From: Thermoplasmata archaeon
GTDB lineage: Archaea; Thermoplasmatota; Thermoplasmata; Lutacidiplasmatales; UBA184
Length of the DNA: 64,000 bases
Direction: 5' to 3'
Assembly (NCBI GenBank): GCA_027315165.1
Contig: DAHUYN010000006.1
Span: 60,708-124,707, forward strand
This document shows positions 7,763 through 15,863 of this stretch, in pieces; positions within the stretch are counted from its first letter, which is position 1, and the number at the start of each line of letters is the position of its first letter. The translations under genes and the position numbers were made by a program. The notes under the pieces were generated by a model, which saw nothing but the letters and a program-made list of their open reading frames with translations, ran no database searches and was not told the DNA's origin.

Positions 7763-8461
7763 TCAGTACCCGGGAAGCGACACGAGGGCGAGGTCCAGCT
7801 GGAGCACGTTCACGTACGACGGTCCCGGGAGACCCAAGGGCGGTCCCTGGATATGCTGGTTGACCAGCGCGGTGAGCTCCGACTCGGAGAGATGGGTGTG
7901 CTGCGCGATCCTCGGGATCTGGACGAGCGCGTCGACCGGGAGGAGGTCGGGGTCGACGCCCGAGGCGGAGTCGGTGAGGATCCACTCGGTGAAGTTCCCC
8001 GGAAGGGTCGCGTTGGTGCCGTTCACCGTGTAGTTGTGGTAGAGGGCGAGGTAGCCGAGGACCTCGGCCCGGAGCGCCGGGTCGGCCGGGCCGAGCGGGG
8101 CCGGTGTCCCGAGGGTCATCTCGTAGTCGGTGACGCTCGGCCGCTCCCAGAAGAGGCTCGGGAGCGACAGGTTCTGCGCGACGAGGATCGAGCCCACCAC
8201 GGTCCCGTTGGGCCCCTCGACGAGGCTCCCGTTCGCGGTCTCCGGCGTCGCGAGCTGGGCGAAGCCGGTGACGATCAGCGGGTAGACGACCCCGAAGAGG
8301 ACGATGAGGACCGCGAGGGCGATCCCGGCGGCCCTCAGGTGGCTCAAGGGCGTCGCGCCGAGGGGCCGAGGCACCTTCCGGGCCCCGGGCCGGGGCTCGG
8401 GGGCGGGCGGGGCCGGTGGCGGGGGCGCCGAGGAGGCGCCGACGTTCGCGAACGCGCTCAT
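7763..8461 (-). CDS. kdpC: Potassium-transporting ATPase KdpC subunit
   Basis: 232 residues. A Pro/Ala-rich cytoplasmic N-terminal tail of about 45 residues is followed by one transmembrane helix (AAGIALAVLIVLFGVVYPLIVTGFA) and a periplasm-facing domain with the family motifs GSILVAQNLSLPSLFWERPS, SASGVDPDLLPVDALVQIPRIA and LNV.QLDLAL near the end. KdpC stabilises KdpA-KdpB and affects ATP affinity. The ATG overlaps the kdpB stop (ATGA). The N-terminal tail is longer than in most bacterial KdpC. Confidence 0.93.
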   Translation of the reverse strand: MSAFANVGASSAPPPPAPPAPEPRPGARKVPRPLGATPLSHLRAAGIALAVLIVLFGVVYPLIVTGFAQLATPETANGSLVEGPNGTVVGSILVAQNLSLPSLFWERPSVTDYEMTLGTPAPLGPADPALRAEVLGYLALYHNYTVNGTNATLPGNFTEWILTDSASGVDPDLLPVDALVQIPRIAQHTHLSESELTALVNQHIQGPPLGLPGPSYVNVLQLDLALVSLPGY

Positions 8462-10581
8462 CCGCCGCCTCCGGCGAGCAGGTGGAGAACGGCTCGGAGG
8501 ATCTCCTGGTAGACCGGCTGCGCCGTCGCCCAGGCGAGCGCGAGGTAGCAGAGCTTGATCCCGACGAACGCCGAGATGACCCCCCCGACGCCGTAGACGA
8601 GGACATTGCGTCGGAGGAGGTCGATCGCCGTCATCGGGCGGAACCGCACCCCCGTGAGCGCGAGGGGGATCAGGAGCGGGATCACGAGCGCGTTGAAGAG
8701 GAGCGCGGAGAGGATCGCGAGGTGGGGGGAGGTGAGCCCCATGATGTTCAGCGCCGAGATGCCGGCGAGCGTCGCCCCCGACGCCGCGACGAAGATCGCG
8801 GGGATGACGGCGAAGTACTTCGCGACGTCGTTCGTGATCGAGAAGGTGGTGAGCGCGCCCCGCGTGATCAGGAGCTGCTTGCCGATCGAGACGATCTCGA
8901 TGAGCTTGGTCGGGTCGTTGTCGAGGTCGACCATGTTGCCGGCCTCCTTTGCGGCGGAGGTCCCGCTGTTCATCGCGAGCCCCACGTCGGCGAGCGCGAG
9001 CGCCGGGGCGTCGTTCGACCCGTCCCCGGTCATCGCGACCAGGCGCCCGAGCGCCTTCTCGCGCCGGACGACCATGAGCTTCGTCTCCGGCTTGGCCTCG
9101 GCGAGGAACTCGTCGACGCCGCTCTCGCGCGCGACCGCGGCGGCCGTGATGCGGTTGTCCCCCGTGCACATGATCGTGCGGATGCCCATCGTCCGCAGCT
9201 CTCGGATCCGGTCCTTGATGCCGGGCTTGACGACGTCCTTGAGGAGGACGATCCCGAGCACCTGGCGGTTCCGGGCGATGACGAGCGGCGTCATCCCCTG
9301 CCGCGAGGCCTCGGTCGCCGCCGTGCGCGTCGCGGGCGCGAGGACCGCCCCGTAGTTCTGCATCGCCTCGACGGAGCCCTTGTAGTACTCGCCGCCCTCG
9401 TTGAGGGCGATCCCGCTCATCCGGCGCTCGGCCGTGAAGGCGAGCACCCGGTAGCTGCCGGGCTCGAGGCGCTGGGAGACGGCCCCGCGGCGGGCCGCGA
9501 GACGGACGACCGACCGGCCCTCGGGCGTGTCGTCGAGGCTCGAGGCGAGCATCGCCGCGTTGAGGAGCTCGGCCGGGTCGACCTCGGGCGCCGCCACGAA
9601 CTGGACCGCCAGCCGGTTGCCGACCGTGATCGTCCCCGTCTTGTCGAGGATCAGGACGTCCAGGTCCCCCGCCGCCTCGACGGCCCGCCCGGACTTCGCG
9701 ATGACGTTCTGGCGCGAGACGCGGTTGATCCCCGAGATCCCGATCGCCGGCAGGAGGGCGCCGATCGTCGTCGGCATGAGACAGACGATGAGCGCGACGA
9801 GCGTCCCAAGGTCGACGCTCACGAAGCTGACGGCGTGGACGAGGAAGACGAACGAGGCGACGACGAGCATGAGCGCGATCGTCAGGGCCGCGAGGAACAC
9901 CCTGAGGGCGACCTCGTTCGGGGTCGCTTCCCGGTGCGTCCCCTCGACGAGCTCGATGAGCCGGTCGAGGAACGACTGCCCTCGGGTCGCCGAGACCCGG
10001 ATCCGGACCTCCCCCTGGACGACGCGGGTCCCCGCGAGGACGCTCGTCTTGTCGCCGCCGCTCTCGCGGACCACCGGGGCGGACTCCCCGGTCATCATCG
10101 ACTCGTCGATCATCGCCGCCCCCGAGATGACATCGCCGTCGGTGGGGACGGGGTCGCCGGCGGCCGCGAGGACCGTATCCCCGACCCGCAGGACGTCGGA
10201 GGAGACGGCGGCGACCGTCCCGTCCGGGAGGAGCTGTCGGGCCTTCATCCCGCTCCGGATCTGCCGGAGACTGTCGGCCTGGGCCCGGCCCTGCGCCTCC
10301 GCGATGGCGTCCGAAAGGTTCGCGAACCAGAGCGTGAGCGCGAGGATGATCGTGATCCCGAGGTAGTACGACGGGTCGAAGCCGCTCGCGAGGTCGGGGA
10401 AGAGGCGCGGGGCGAGCGTCACGACGAGGAGGAACCAGAAGAGCGTCCAGACGCAGAACATCACCGGGTTCTGGAGGGCCCGGCGCGGTCCGAAGTAGCG
10501 GAACGAGTCGGCGAGGATCCGGCGGACGGAGGTGTGCGAGTGGCGTCGGACGGGGACGGTCGCACCGGCGGGGACCGACAT
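8458..10581 (-). CDS. kdpB: Potassium-transporting P-type ATPase KdpB
   Basis: 707 residues, close to the family norm. This is the ATP-hydrolysing subunit of the Kdp high-affinity K+ pump. The phosphorylated Asp is D313 in DKTGT. The actuator motif TGES is at about 164-167, and TGDGSNDAPAL in the P domain is intact. Membrane segments flank these, and CLMPTTIGALLPAIG is the KdpB M4 region. The start is one base after the kdpA stop and the stop overlaps kdpC. The serine of TGES is the position phosphorylated for inhibition in the E. coli enzyme, and it is conserved here. Confidence 0.97.
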   Translation of the reverse strand: MSVPAGATVPVRRHSHTSVRRILADSFRYFGPRRALQNPVMFCVWTLFWFLLVVTLAPRLFPDLASGFDPSYYLGITIILALTLWFANLSDAIAEAQGRAQADSLRQIRSGMKARQLLPDGTVAAVSSDVLRVGDTVLAAAGDPVPTDGDVISGAAMIDESMMTGESAPVVRESGGDKTSVLAGTRVVQGEVRIRVSATRGQSFLDRLIELVEGTHREATPNEVALRVFLAALTIALMLVVASFVFLVHAVSFVSVDLGTLVALIVCLMPTTIGALLPAIGISGINRVSRQNVIAKSGRAVEAAGDLDVLILDKTGTITVGNRLAVQFVAAPEVDPAELLNAAMLASSLDDTPEGRSVVRLAARRGAVSQRLEPGSYRVLAFTAERRMSGIALNEGGEYYKGSVEAMQNYGAVLAPATRTAATEASRQGMTPLVIARNRQVLGIVLLKDVVKPGIKDRIRELRTMGIRTIMCTGDNRITAAAVARESGVDEFLAEAKPETKLMVVRREKALGRLVAMTGDGSNDAPALALADVGLAMNSGTSAAKEAGNMVDLDNDPTKLIEIVSIGKQLLITRGALTTFSITNDVAKYFAVIPAIFVAASGATLAGISALNIMGLTSPHLAILSALLFNALVIPLLIPLALTGVRFRPMTAIDLLRRNVLVYGVGGVISAFVGIKLCYLALAWATAQPVYQEILRAVLHLLAGGGG

Positions 10582-10582
10582 C

Positions 10583-12295
10583 TCAGAACCCCATCTGCGA
10601 GAGCGGTCCGAGCGCCATCACCGGGAGGAACAGGAGTCCGGTGAGGATGATCACGAACATCGTGAGATAGACCATGAACGTCGCGCTCCGGGTCCGTAGG
10701 GTCCCCGGCCCCGGCGGGAGGACGTCCTCCTCCGAGAACCGCCCCGCGATCGTCAGCATCGCCAGGATCGGGAGGTACCGGCCCAGCAGCATGACGAGAC
10801 CGCCCGCGAGGTTGAAGAACGGCGTCGTGTCGGCGATCGGGGCCATCGCGCTCCCGTTGTTGGACGCCTCGCTCGTGAACTCATAGAGGACCGTCGTGAA
10901 CGCGTGCGCCTGGAGCGGCGCCGCCGTCCCCCCGGCCCCGACGGCGGTGAGCGTGTCGAACCCGCCGAGGACCGCGACGCCCGTCGGCACGAGGATGAGC
11001 AGCGGGTGGACGAGAAGGAGGACCGCGGCCCATCGGACGTGGCCCTGGTCGATCTTCTTCCCGAGGTACTCGGGGGTCCGGCCGACCATCAGGCCGCCGA
11101 CGAAGACGGCGAGCAGGAGGAACGTGAGCAGCGTGCCGAACCCCGTCCCGACGCCGCCCGGGGTCGACTGCGTGAACATCCCGAAGAGGAGGACGAGCTG
11201 TCCGCCCGGAGAGAGCGCCCCGAGCGCCATGTTGCTCGCTCCGACGTTCGAGTAGACGGAGACGACCTGGAACGCGGACGCCCCGACGAGCGAGAACCGC
11301 GTCTCCTGGCCGACCGGGTAGCCGTTCGTCCCGGCCGTGACCCCCGCGAGGCCCGACAGGTCGGGGTTCGCGCTCGCCTGGAAGAAGACGAACAGCGCCA
11401 TCGCGACGACGAGGACGGAGAGGGTCGTCCCGAGGAACGGCATCCCTTCGCCCGGCCGCCGGACGATCTGGGCGAAGGCGAACGGGGCCGAGAGCGGCAG
11501 CAGCAGCATCAGTCCCGCCTCGAACAGGTTCGACAGCTCCGAGGGGTTCGCGAGCGGGGAGGCCGCGTTCGCGGTGTACCACCCGCCCCCGTTCGAACCC
11601 AGGAGCGAGATCGACGAGAACGAGGCGACCGGGCCGAGGACGATCGTCTGGCTCCCGCCCGCGAGCGTCGGCAGCGTGATCGCCGCGCGGAGGGTCTCGG
11701 GCACGCCCAGGAGCACGAGGCCGACGCTCCCCAGGAGGGCCAGCGGCAGCAGGACCCGCGTGTTCGAGCGGACGAGGTCGACGTAGAAGTTGCCGATGGT
11801 CCCGTCCTTCCGCGTGAGGCTCCGCACGAACGCGACCATGACGGAGAGCCCCGTCGCGGCCGACACGAACATGGCGACCTCGACGGCGAGGAGCAGGGTG
11901 CCCTGGCTCACCTGGGACTCCGCGACGAAGTGGACGAAGTCCGTGTTCGTCGTGAAGCTCGACGCCGAGTGGAACGCGAGGTCCCAGCGCATCCCGCCGA
12001 CCCGGTTCGGGTCGAGCGGCAGCGACGGCTGGAGCAGGAACCAGAGGAACAGCCACAGCCACAGTAGGCCGTTGACGAGGAGGAGCGCGGTGAGGTACTC
12101 CCGGGCTCGCATCGAGCGCCTCGGGTCGACCCCCATCAGGCGGTAGAGGCCCCGCTCGACCGGCCCCCAGAAGGCGTCGCCGAACGCCGGGCGGCCCAGG
12201 TAGACGCGGCCGATGTAGGAGCCGAGGTAGGGGGCCAGCGCGAGGACCAGCCCAAACAGGACCACGACGCCCCAGAGCGAGTACGGGTCGATCAC
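10583..12295 (-). CDS. kdpA: Potassium-transporting ATPase KdpA (ion channel-like subunit)
   Basis: 570 residues with about ten membrane helices, as expected of KdpA, the K+-selective subunit related to KtrB/TrkH. Selectivity-filter segments are recognisable: SSFTTNTD (about 112-119), GSNGGGWYTANAASP (about 233-247), SNVGASNMALGAL, and SEASNNGSAMAPI near the end. It starts 13 bases after KdpF and is followed by kdpB. The operon order F-A-B-C is the canonical one. Confidence 0.97.
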   Translation of the reverse strand: MIDPYSLWGVVVLFGLVLALAPYLGSYIGRVYLGRPAFGDAFWGPVERGLYRLMGVDPRRSMRAREYLTALLLVNGLLWLWLFLWFLLQPSLPLDPNRVGGMRWDLAFHSASSFTTNTDFVHFVAESQVSQGTLLLAVEVAMFVSAATGLSVMVAFVRSLTRKDGTIGNFYVDLVRSNTRVLLPLALLGSVGLVLLGVPETLRAAITLPTLAGGSQTIVLGPVASFSSISLLGSNGGGWYTANAASPLANPSELSNLFEAGLMLLLPLSAPFAFAQIVRRPGEGMPFLGTTLSVLVVAMALFVFFQASANPDLSGLAGVTAGTNGYPVGQETRFSLVGASAFQVVSVYSNVGASNMALGALSPGGQLVLLFGMFTQSTPGGVGTGFGTLLTFLLLAVFVGGLMVGRTPEYLGKKIDQGHVRWAAVLLLVHPLLILVPTGVAVLGGFDTLTAVGAGGTAAPLQAHAFTTVLYEFTSEASNNGSAMAPIADTTPFFNLAGGLVMLLGRYLPILAMLTIAGRFSEEDVLPPGPGTLRTRSATFMVYLTMFVIILTGLLFLPVMALGPLSQMGF

Positions 12296-12308
12296 GGCCA
12301 GGGCCCGG

Positions 12309-12422
12309 CTAGAACGCCTCGGGGCGGAGCATCCAGTAGGCCAGGAACACCATCAGGGAGACCGCCAGAACGCTGAAGACGACGAGCCCCAGGTGCGCGC
12401 CGACCTCCGCCGCGAGCGACAC
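12309..12422 (-). CDS. kdpF: KdpF, 37-residue potassium ATPase subunit
   Basis: A very short gene easily missed by gene finders. From a GTG at 12422 it encodes 37 residues: a short polar N-terminus, one hydrophobic helix (LGLVVFSVLAVSLMVFLAYW) and the C-terminal RPEAF. E. coli KdpF is also a single helix of about 29 residues ending in EAF. It lies 13 bases upstream of kdpA, exactly where kdpF is expected. KdpF stabilises the KdpABC complex in the membrane. Assignment rests on position, length and the tail motif. Confidence 0.85.
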   Translation of the reverse strand: MSLAAEVGAHLGLVVFSVLAVSLMVFLAYWMLRPEAF

Positions 12423-12454
12423 CCCAGGCCCCGAGCGCGGGCGAGCGGAGGCGC

Positions 12455-12466
12455 GGTATTTGAACG
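12455..12466 (-). promoter_or_regulatory. Probable promoter of the kdpFABC operon
   Basis: On the minus strand gttcaaatacc is the only AT-rich patch in the gap between kdpF and the helicase gene, centred about 37 nt upstream of the kdpF GTG. It fits a TATA box with a short leader. Confidence 0.4.
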
Positions 12467-12502
12467 AGCGCCTGCGGGCGCGGCCGGTCGGGGCGTCGCA
12501 CG

Positions 12503-14236
12503 CTACGGTGTCTCCGGCCCCTCTCCCGTCTCGGGACCCCCGTCCGCGGAGCGGCGGGAGGCACGGCGGCGCGCCTCGGCCGACAGCCGCCGCACGATCC
12601 GCCCCATCGCCTGCTCCCGTCGGGCCTCCGCGCGCTGGTAGCCGACGTCACGGGTCTCGTGCGTGAGGAGCACGACGACCCGCCCGACGCCGGAGCGGCC
12701 GGTGCGGCCCCGACGCTGGATGGCCCGGATCTCGCTCGGGACCGCCTCGAAGAAGACGACGAGGTCGACGTCCGGCACATCGAGGCCCTCCTCGGCGACG
12801 CTCGAGGCGACCAGGATCGGGAAGCGGCCGTCGCGGAACCCGGAGAGGACACGAAGCTGCTCCTTCTGGTTCATGCCGCGGTCCGAGCCGTCCCGGGTCG
12901 CCTGCCCGACGAAGCGGCCCACCGTCCATCCCTGCGCCTCGAGGCGCTCCTGGATCCCCTGGATGGTGTCGCGGTACTGCGCGAAGACCAGGACCCGGGG
13001 CGCGGCCGGGGCGGCCCGGGCCATCTCCTCGCGGAGCAGCGTCACGAGGGCGTCGAGCTTCGGGTGGGACGGCTCGAGCGTGTTCTCGAGGTGGCTCTTG
13101 GCCTCCTCGACGGACGCAACGACCTCGGGAAGCGCGACGAACGCCCGGTCGCCCCGGCTCGGCTTCTCCTTCGTGCGAACGCGCTCGACGTACAGGCGGA
13201 ACGGCTCCATCCCCTGCGTCTCGAGCCGCTCTTGGGCGTGGTGGAGGTGCAGGAGCACGAGCTGGTGGAACAGCGGACCGAACTTGCGGACCATCGGCCC
13301 CGGGCGGGCGAAGATCTCGGACCGCAGCGCGATCAGGTCCTTGACGGAGAGCGATGCGATCGGCTTCTTGCGGAGGTAGCCCATCTTCTGGAGCTTCCGG
13401 GCCTCGCCCCGTGCGGCGGCGGCGAGGTGGGCCTGCACGCGCTTGGCCTCGGGGGGAAGCTCGACCCAGCGGTAGCTCACCTCGATCGGCTGCACGAACT
13501 CCGCGACGCCCGGGTCCTCCCGGGAGCGGGCCTCGACGCGGGGCGCCCCGAGCACGCGGACGACCTCCTCGATCCGCTCGTCCCGCCCGCCGGGAGAGGC
13601 CGTGAGGCCCAGGAGCCGGCCCCCGAGCGGCCGTTCTCGCCGATACCTTTCCGCGATCGCGACGTAGGCGTACTTGCCGACGGCGTGGTGGACCTCGTCG
13701 AGCACGAGGAGGCGGACCGACCGAAGGTCGTACCGCTCCGCGTTGAGGTCGTTGACGACGATCTCGGGGGTCGCGAAGACGGCCTGGACCGCTTGCCAGC
13801 TCCCCTCGCGCCGGGGGTGGGCGACGGTGCCGGTGAAACGGGCTTGCCGGAGTCGAGGGAGCCAGCGACGGAACGAGTCGGCGTGCTGCTGCACGAGAGG
13901 GCGGGTCGGGGCCAGGAACAGGAGCTTCCCCTCGCCCGGCCGCAGGAGCTCGGCCGCGACGAGCGCGGCGACGACGGTCTTCCCCAGGCCCGTCGGAAGG
14001 ACGACGAGGAGGTCCTCTACGAGCGCGAGGCGGGCGAGGTCGACCTGGAACGGCAGCGCGCGCAGAAGTCCCTCGGCGAGGAGGGGATGGGCCACGAACC
14101 CCTCGCGGACCTCCCACACGCCCGGGAGCGGGGGCAACGGCGCCGTCGCGGCCGGCGCCACGGGCGTCGGACCCCCGGGTTCTTCGCTCGCGAACTCATC
14201 GAGGCGATGCTGCCGCGGCGCTGCGTCCCGGGGCAC
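12503..14236 (-). CDS. Hef/FANCM-like superfamily 2 helicase without nuclease domain
   Basis: 577 residues matching the helicase half of archaeal Hef (FANCM/Mph1 family), which remodels stalled forks and branched DNA. Walker A is LPTGLGKT, motif Ia APTRPLVQQH, motif II DEVHH, motif III LTASPG, motif V/VI ASSVAEEGLDVPDVDLVVFFEAVPSEIRAIQRRGRTGR. A long helical insert sits between the RecA domains, as in Hef. The C-terminal XPF-type nuclease and HhH domains of euryarchaeal Hef are absent: the protein ends in a basic helix and Pro/Glu-rich tail. Near the N-terminus QHRLDEF (9-15) fits a PCNA-interacting box (QxxLxxF). The GTG start lies 21 bases after serS, suggesting an operon. Confidence 0.88.
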   Translation of the reverse strand: MPRDAAPRQHRLDEFASEEPGGPTPVAPAATAPLPPLPGVWEVREGFVAHPLLAEGLLRALPFQVDLARLALVEDLLVVLPTGLGKTVVAALVAAELLRPGEGKLLFLAPTRPLVQQHADSFRRWLPRLRQARFTGTVAHPRREGSWQAVQAVFATPEIVVNDLNAERYDLRSVRLLVLDEVHHAVGKYAYVAIAERYRRERPLGGRLLGLTASPGGRDERIEEVVRVLGAPRVEARSREDPGVAEFVQPIEVSYRWVELPPEAKRVQAHLAAAARGEARKLQKMGYLRKKPIASLSVKDLIALRSEIFARPGPMVRKFGPLFHQLVLLHLHHAQERLETQGMEPFRLYVERVRTKEKPSRGDRAFVALPEVVASVEEAKSHLENTLEPSHPKLDALVTLLREEMARAAPAAPRVLVFAQYRDTIQGIQERLEAQGWTVGRFVGQATRDGSDRGMNQKEQLRVLSGFRDGRFPILVASSVAEEGLDVPDVDLVVFFEAVPSEIRAIQRRGRTGRSGVGRVVVLLTHETRDVGYQRAEARREQAMGRIVRRLSAEARRRASRRSADGGPETGEGPETP

Positions 14237-14257
14237 GCCGCCGTCCCTCGGTCCCCG

Positions 14258-15769
14258 CTACAGGAACCGGATCTCCGAGGGCATCGTCCCGGCGTACCGT
14301 CGGAACGCCTCGGGCCATCCGTCCGGGTCGAGCCCCTTCTGGGCGAGGAAGGCGACGAGCCAGCGCTCGAGGCCGATCCCCGAGCAGCCGGACCACAGCT
14401 CGCCCTTCTGCCCGCGGATCGTGAACGCCTTCGTGTACTTGTCGCCGACGATCGAGAGGTTCTGGAACTCGAGCCATTCGGAGGCCTCCCGGGTCCCGCG
14501 GTAGGGCAGGTAGGCCTCGAAGTCGATCGTTCCCTTGATGCGGGCCTGGGCGTCCTCGATGCCGACGCCGCCGCTCTGCTGGAGGTAGAACGGCGTGACC
14601 CAGGCGGTCCTCCACTCGAGGTCGAGGACGGTGTCGAAGACGCGGGCGTACCGCTCGAGAAGCCGCTCGCGCAGCTCGAGCAACTGCTCGGGGGTCCCGA
14701 CGTACACCGGTTCGATCCGGTGGAACTCGTCGACGCGCTCGAGCCCGTGCCGGCCGCCGCTCTCGTAGCGGTTCGAGATGGCCGTCCGGTCGTAGATCCG
14801 AAGCGGCAGAGACTCCTGGGCGACCGTGCGGCCCGAGAGCCACCAGTAGATCGTCGGGCACTGCGCGTAGCAGGAGACCGCCGACGGCGGCGAGACCATC
14901 TTCAGGAGCTCGGCCTCGGGGACGCGGCGCGTGAGCTTGACGAGGTCCGTGAACCGCTCCCAGGCCGCGGGGTCGCGCGTTCGCGGCTCCGTCACGTAGT
15001 AGAACTCGCCCGGGAGGCCCTCGAGGTGGCCGGTCTTGAGGAGGATGTCGAAGGAGTCGTGGTGCGGCTGGACGACCTCGGTGAACCCGAGAGGGTCGAG
15101 GATCTCCTGGCGCGCGATCCGCTCCATCGTCTTGAGCAGGTGCGCGGCCGTCGGACCGAGGAACCACTTCCCCTTCGTGGGCCCGCTGCGCACCCACAGC
15201 CGTCGGAGCATCTCCTCGGTCGGGTCGCCCTGGAACCGAGGCTCCTTGGTCGGGCTCGCGGTGAGCAGCGACCAGTACTGTTCCTTTCCGGCGTAGCTCT
15301 GGCGCTTGGCCTTCTCGAGGACGAGCGTGACGGCCCGGTCCATCCAGTTGTCACGGAGCGCCTCCTCGCTGAGGTCGGTGAGCTCGAGCGTCGCACTCGT
15401 CCCGTCGAGGACGAGCTGGGACGGGATCGGGAGCGTGATCGGCTGCGTCGGGGCCGGGTCGACGACGAAGCGGACGCGGTAGCTCGGGGCGCGGAACGAC
15501 CGGACGCCGATGTGCAGCTTCCGGCCGAGCTCTTCGCCGAGACGTCGGGCGAGCGCGAGCAGCGCCTGGTGGGGCCGGGCCCCCTCGGTCTCGAGGACGA
15601 GGGAGAGCCGGTCCCCCGCGAGCGACCAGGAGGTCATCTCGCCGCGGCCCCGGCTGCCCACGGTCCGCTCGATCGCCTCTCGAGCGAGCGGGGCGAGGAG
15701 CTCCCCGAGCCGCTCGGGGGGATCGATGCGCCCGCTGAGCTGGACCTCTGCCTCGAGCCGGTGCTCCAT
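14258..15769 (-). CDS. serS: Type 2 (methanogen-type) serine--tRNA ligase
   Basis: 503 residues. This is the rare, zinc-dependent SerRS known best from methanogens, not the ordinary form. The expected zinc ligands are in place: Cys304 (CPTIYWW), Glu353 (RIEPVYVG) and Cys462 (SGCSGIGLERW), almost the same numbering as Cys306/Glu355/Cys461 in Methanosarcina barkeri. The last motif is also class II motif 3. The N-terminal tRNA-binding domain (about 1-165) is alpha/beta rather than a coiled coil, again as in the methanogen type. The ATG lies about 29 nt behind a TATA-like box on the minus strand, so the message is probably leaderless. Confidence 0.93.
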   Translation of the reverse strand: MEHRLEAEVQLSGRIDPPERLGELLAPLAREAIERTVGSRGRGEMTSWSLAGDRLSLVLETEGARPHQALLALARRLGEELGRKLHIGVRSFRAPSYRVRFVVDPAPTQPITLPIPSQLVLDGTSATLELTDLSEEALRDNWMDRAVTLVLEKAKRQSYAGKEQYWSLLTASPTKEPRFQGDPTEEMLRRLWVRSGPTKGKWFLGPTAAHLLKTMERIARQEILDPLGFTEVVQPHHDSFDILLKTGHLEGLPGEFYYVTEPRTRDPAAWERFTDLVKLTRRVPEAELLKMVSPPSAVSCYAQCPTIYWWLSGRTVAQESLPLRIYDRTAISNRYESGGRHGLERVDEFHRIEPVYVGTPEQLLELRERLLERYARVFDTVLDLEWRTAWVTPFYLQQSGGVGIEDAQARIKGTIDFEAYLPYRGTREASEWLEFQNLSIVGDKYTKAFTIRGQKGELWSGCSGIGLERWLVAFLAQKGLDPDGWPEAFRRYAGTMPSEIRFL

Positions 15770-15792
15770 CGGTCGCCGGGGACGCGGGCCGG

Positions 15793-15828
15793 GGTATTTA
15801 CCCTAGGCCCGCCGGATACCGTTTTACG
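15793..15828. promoter_or_regulatory. Divergent promoters of serS and the aldehyde dehydrogenase gene
   Basis: Minus strand: gggtaaatacc (15793-15803) is about 29 nt before the serS ATG. Plus strand: ccgttttacg (about 15819-15828) is about 40 nt before the dehydrogenase ATG, which also has a Shine-Dalgarno-like ggaggaa at 15851-15857, so that message probably has a short leader. Confidence 0.45.
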
Positions 15829-15863
15829 CGCGGGGCCGGTCGACCGCCGAGGAGGAAGGGCGG

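Noticed and set aside
6951..8606. A single large minus-strand open frame merging Usp with upstream sequence
   Set aside because: The upstream part overlaps kdpC and kdpB in another frame. The Usp fold starts at the ATG at 7760.
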